NCBI GenBank assembly: GCA_029975765.1
Contig: JARKOK010000332.1
Span: 1-35,245, forward strand
Reading direction: 5' to 3'
Source of the DNA: Aggregatilineales bacterium
GTDB taxonomy: Bacteria; Chloroflexota; Anaerolineae; Aggregatilineales; Phototrophicaceae
DNA length: 35,245 nt
In this document: positions 32,844 to 35,245 of the stretch, one piece after another
Layout of the letters: every line of letters starts with the position of its first letter
Numbering within the stretch: position 1 is the stretch's first letter
Made by a program: the position numbers and the translations under genes
Notes under the pieces: generated by a model
Database searches by the model: none
What the model was told of the DNA's origin: nothing
The model's input: the letters and a program-made list of their open reading frames with translations, nothing else

Positions 32844-34189
32844 CAGCGTTGTTGTAGTAAGAACGTCGGTACGACTGAACCCCCGCCTGCCGTTACATTC
32901 AGCAAGGCAATGGAGGACAGTCGGGTGAGGCAGCCGTGAACGGTATGACCGTAAAAGACGTAAGGATTGGCATCAATGAAACGCGGTCGAATATCCAACC
33001 GGCCTTCGATGACAGCAGGGAAGTCGCGGGAAATTGGTTCAACCCGCTCCTGGACAACGTGCGGCGTGGTGAGCGCCTTGCGCAGCGTTTCATCCCACTG
33101 CTCCGCGGAGGCTTCCCATCCCAGCACGACGCCTGCGCCGCCGTATTCGTCGTTCGGTTTCAGCACAAATTGGTCACGATTGTCTACCAGAAAAGGGAGA
33201 AGATCTACCGGTTGACCCCGATAGAGCGTCGTCCGCTCGGTTACGCGGCGTGTCCAGGGGATGTGACGGGCGATCACCTGACACTGGTCTTCGGTGAATA
33301 AATAGGCGTTCTGCTCGTCGCTCATGAAAGCGAGGCTGGCTTTCTTCGCCAGCAGTTTGGCGCTAAACGAGTTGGTCATGTAAACGGCGCGCTCTTTAAC
33401 CGCCTGCACAATCGGGTTGCTTAACCCCATTTCATCTATCAACTCACTGCACAGCACCCGTTTGTAAATCAGATCCACCCGGAAATCACCGGCCCAGAGT
33501 GCGTGATTCCGGTACTCCAGCGCACGCGGGTCGGCCAGGATGGTGGGAACGCCGTGTTTCTCAAAAAACTGTCGGATGATCGTATGTTCGTTGAGCGTGG
33601 GGACGTGACCCCAATCCACGATGGCGATCTGCGGCACACCCTGCCCGCCCCAATCGCGGTAGCCGCGCATGATGGCTGCCAGCAGCCGCCCCTGCATTGG
33701 CATACTCTGAACGGCATAATATTTAAGGAACTGTTTCATGGGTTCGAGTTCCATAAACAGTTCCGCGAGAATATCCTCATAACCCATCCCGGCGGGGGTT
33801 TCAGCATTGTACTCCACGAATTGCAGCCGCCAGTCGCCGGGCATGAAAAACGAGTCAAGGCGTGAGGTTGTCCAGGGGACAGCCATACCGATGTCGGCGC
33901 TGAACAGTTCTTCCTCGTAAGCCTCCAGATCAAGCTGTGTCCGCAGGGCGGCGTCAGCGGCGCAGGCTTCGTGGGCGCGGGCAAAGGCACTCAGCAGAAT
34001 TTCGGTCTCAGCACGTAAATAATTCCATTGATCGGCCAGGTAAAAATGCGGGCGCAGCACCGTGCAGATTGGCCGAGCGCCGAAATACAGTCCCAGCGGC
34101 TTGAGACGAGCGAAAAGTTCTTCACTGGCAGACAGCGCCAGGTCATCAGTCAGCAGGTCATGGTAGCGGGCAATCGCTTCGCTGGGCAT
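32843..34189 (-). CDS. ATP-grasp ligase, glutathionylspermidine synthetase-like
   Basis: 448 residues. The N-terminal half carries EYNAETPAG (126-134), which resembles the EYNADTP motif that binds metal and substrate in glutathionylspermidine synthetase-type enzymes. An ATP-grasp nucleotide site follows at FVLKPNDEYGGAGVVLG (341-357), then VVQERVEPI and a C-terminal GGGSVVPTFLL. Such enzymes join a carboxylate to an amine through an acyl phosphate. No peptidase (amidase) domain is attached. I start at the ATG at 34189, five bases after the upstream stop; the open frame to 34273 would overlap that gene by 80 bases with Lys/Arg-rich, unconserved residues. Substrates are unknown. It is preceded by a second ATP-grasp gene and followed by the lyase gene in one operon. 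Confidence 0.72.
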   Translation of the reverse strand: MPSEAIARYHDLLTDDLALSASEELFARLKPLGLYFGARPICTVLRPHFYLADQWNYLRAETEILLSAFARAHEACAADAALRTQLDLEAYEEELFSADIGMAVPWTTSRLDSFFMPGDWRLQFVEYNAETPAGMGYEDILAELFMELEPMKQFLKYYAVQSMPMQGRLLAAIMRGYRDWGGQGVPQIAIVDWGHVPTLNEHTIIRQFFEKHGVPTILADPRALEYRNHALWAGDFRVDLIYKRVLCSELIDEMGLSNPIVQAVKERAVYMTNSFSAKLLAKKASLAFMSDEQNAYLFTEDQCQVIARHIPWTRRVTERTTLYRGQPVDLLPFLVDNRDQFVLKPNDEYGGAGVVLGWEASAEQWDETLRKALTTPHVVQERVEPISRDFPAVIEGRLDIRPRFIDANPYVFYGHTVHGCLTRLSSIALLNVTAGGGSVVPTFLLQQR

Positions 34190-34193
34190 GGGT

Positions 34194-35189
34194 TTATTCC
34201 GCCGGACGTTTTTTGGACTTAGGTTTTGCCGCCGGCTTTTTGACCGGTTTATCGAGCATTTCCTTCCAGGCATACCGATCCAGCGTGCGCGCGCTGGATT
34301 GGGCCAGCCGGATAGCCAGATCGGCCATATGTGTAACCATCCAATCGAAATGCTGGCGACCGAGCGAATTTACATCCATATCCGGCGCGGGATTCATGAA
34401 GTCAATGGCGTAAGGTACACCGTCCTTAATCGCAAATTCAACTGTGTTCATGTCATAACCCAGCGCGCGGTTCAGTTTCAGCGCGTCGTTTACCATACGG
34501 TCGTGTAAATCCTGCGGGAAACCGTGCGCCTCATGATAACGGCGCTGATTGGGGTCGTATTTCATCACGTAGATTTCTTCCTGCCCCAGACACATGAGAC
34601 GAGCATAGTCGTCCCACTTGATGAACTCCTGCAAGACCATTGTCAGCAGGCCGCTCTGGTTATACCGCCAGATGAGTTCGGCAATCGAATGGATGACGTA
34701 AACTTCTTTCCAGCCGCCGCCATGCGCGTCTTTTAAGACGCAGGGCATACCGCCAATCTGCTCAACAATCGAATTCCAGTCCAGTGGATACTTGAGATTC
34801 CGCAGGCTTTCGTTATGGACAATGCCAGGGACATAATCCTTGTTTGGCAGCACCAGCGTTTTGGGTGATACCACGCCCAGTTTGTCCGCCAGTGACGCGC
34901 CAAAGAATTTGTCATCTGCCGTCCACATGAACGGATCGTTGATGACTTTCACGCCTTGCAGAGTCGCGTTTTTAAGATAAGAACGATAGTAGGGGACTTC
35001 ATGCGAGATGCGATCAATGATGACGCGATAGGGCACGGGTTCGTTCATCATCGTGCCGCCGACTTTGACGTACTCGGCAGTCACACCGGCGTTCCGGCGG
35101 TTGACTTCTTCAATAAAGGCGGGCGGCCATGACCATTCGCGGCCAACAAAAACACCCACACGCAGAGGTTCGCCACTTCCAGTTGCCAT
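34194..35189 (-). CDS. ATP-grasp ligase, RimK/GshB-like, with basic tail
   Basis: 331 residues. A pre-ATP-grasp Rossmann-like part (about 8-100, beginning LRVGVFVGREWSWPPAF) leads into the ATP-grasp fold: K153 and the glycine loop in VLKDAHGGGWKEV (151-163), the hinge LQEFIKWDDYAR (186-197), and the Mg-binding end EFAIKDGVPYAIDFMNPAPD (E251, D263, N266). The C-terminal 18 residues are almost only Lys, Ala, Pro and Arg (KPVKKPAAKPKSKKRPAE), possibly binding nucleic acid or acidic polymers. The ATG at 35189 follows GGAGTTGA with ideal spacing. It is the first gene of the ATP-grasp/ATP-grasp/lyase unit. A carboxylate-amine ligation is expected, but the substrates cannot be named. Confidence 0.75.
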   Translation of the reverse strand: MATGSGEPLRVGVFVGREWSWPPAFIEEVNRRNAGVTAEYVKVGGTMMNEPVPYRVIIDRISHEVPYYRSYLKNATLQGVKVINDPFMWTADDKFFGASLADKLGVVSPKTLVLPNKDYVPGIVHNESLRNLKYPLDWNSIVEQIGGMPCVLKDAHGGGWKEVYVIHSIAELIWRYNQSGLLTMVLQEFIKWDDYARLMCLGQEEIYVMKYDPNQRRYHEAHGFPQDLHDRMVNDALKLNRALGYDMNTVEFAIKDGVPYAIDFMNPAPDMDVNSLGRQHFDWMVTHMADLAIRLAQSSARTLDRYAWKEMLDKPVKKPAAKPKSKKRPAE

Positions 35190-35224
35190 GTTCAACTCCG
35201 TAATAATCGGTAATTCTCAGAACG

Positions 35225-35230
35225 ATTATA
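35225..35230 (-). promoter_or_regulatory. -10 box of the ATP-grasp operon
   Basis: A perfect TATAAT on the minus strand, 36 bases ahead of the ATG at 35189. The -35 box would lie just past the window end. Confidence 0.45.
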
Positions 35231-35245
35231 ACCGGCAATCAACAA

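Noticed and set aside
1-35245. CRISPR array, prophage, insertion sequence or toxin-antitoxin module
   Set aside because: No regular spaced repeats, transposase, integrase, phage structural gene or toxin-antitoxin pair is visible on either strand.

Overview
The window reads as a chromosomal stretch of a Gram-positive-like, mesophilic, moderately GC-rich bacterium, most probably a member of the Chloroflexota (Anaerolineae-like). This is inferred from the mix of gene families: SARP/BTAD regulator with a degenerate STAND-like front end, family-5 and CUT1 sugar transporters, GH38 mannosidase, D-type MurA, and short GTAGGGG palindromes. No rRNA or taxonomic marker settles it. No phage, transposase or CRISPR array is visible. 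Genes are densely packed and no gene-free stretch exceeds 300 bases.

Layout. (1) 45-3785: a long-chain acyl-CoA ligase, a convergent four-helix membrane protein, and a SARP-type regulator whose NTPase half has lost its P-loop. (2) 3823-6057: tRNA-Arg(TCT) with its own consensus promoter and terminator on the minus strand, then gyrB on the plus strand with a TTGTCT/TATAAT promoter. (3) 6210-8409 (minus): a SAM hydroxide adenosyltransferase followed by murA, whose usual active-site Cys is Asp (natural fosfomycin-insensitive type). (4) 8439-11412 (plus): a histidine operon hisH-hisA-hisF-hisI-hisE, tightly overlapping. It is preceded by a promoter, a 17-codon leader peptide with three consecutive His codons and an intrinsic terminator, which together look like a classical ribosome-mediated attenuator. 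The his promoter and the adenosyltransferase/murA promoter share overlapping -35 boxes back to back.

(5) 11452-21704: a glycan-use locus. GH38 alpha-mannosidase (minus) is divergent from a LacI-family repressor that carries a perfect TGGGAGCGCTCCCA operator at its transcription start. A complete Opp/Dpp-type ABC importer (binding protein, two permeases, two ATPases) follows, probably for a mannose-containing oligosaccharide. (6) 21764-22636 (minus): a membrane-anchored PD40/TolB-like beta-propeller. (7) 22862-27481 (plus): a pentose/polyol operon with xylulokinase, an LsrG-like ABM-domain protein, a zinc polyol dehydrogenase and ribulokinase. (8) 27466-28142: a 140-bp tandem duplication that duplicated the araB tail plus the head of a TatA/B-like gene and left a 31-residue chimeric micro-ORF. 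(9) 28237-31395: a CUT1 sugar ABC importer (binding protein, two permeases) without its own ATPase.

(10) 35189-31449 (minus): two consecutive ATP-grasp ligases, the second resembling glutathionylspermidine synthetase, with a translationally coupled adenylosuccinate lyase whose sequence resembles the animal-type enzyme. This three-gene unit and the his attenuator are the best candidates for undescribed biology here.
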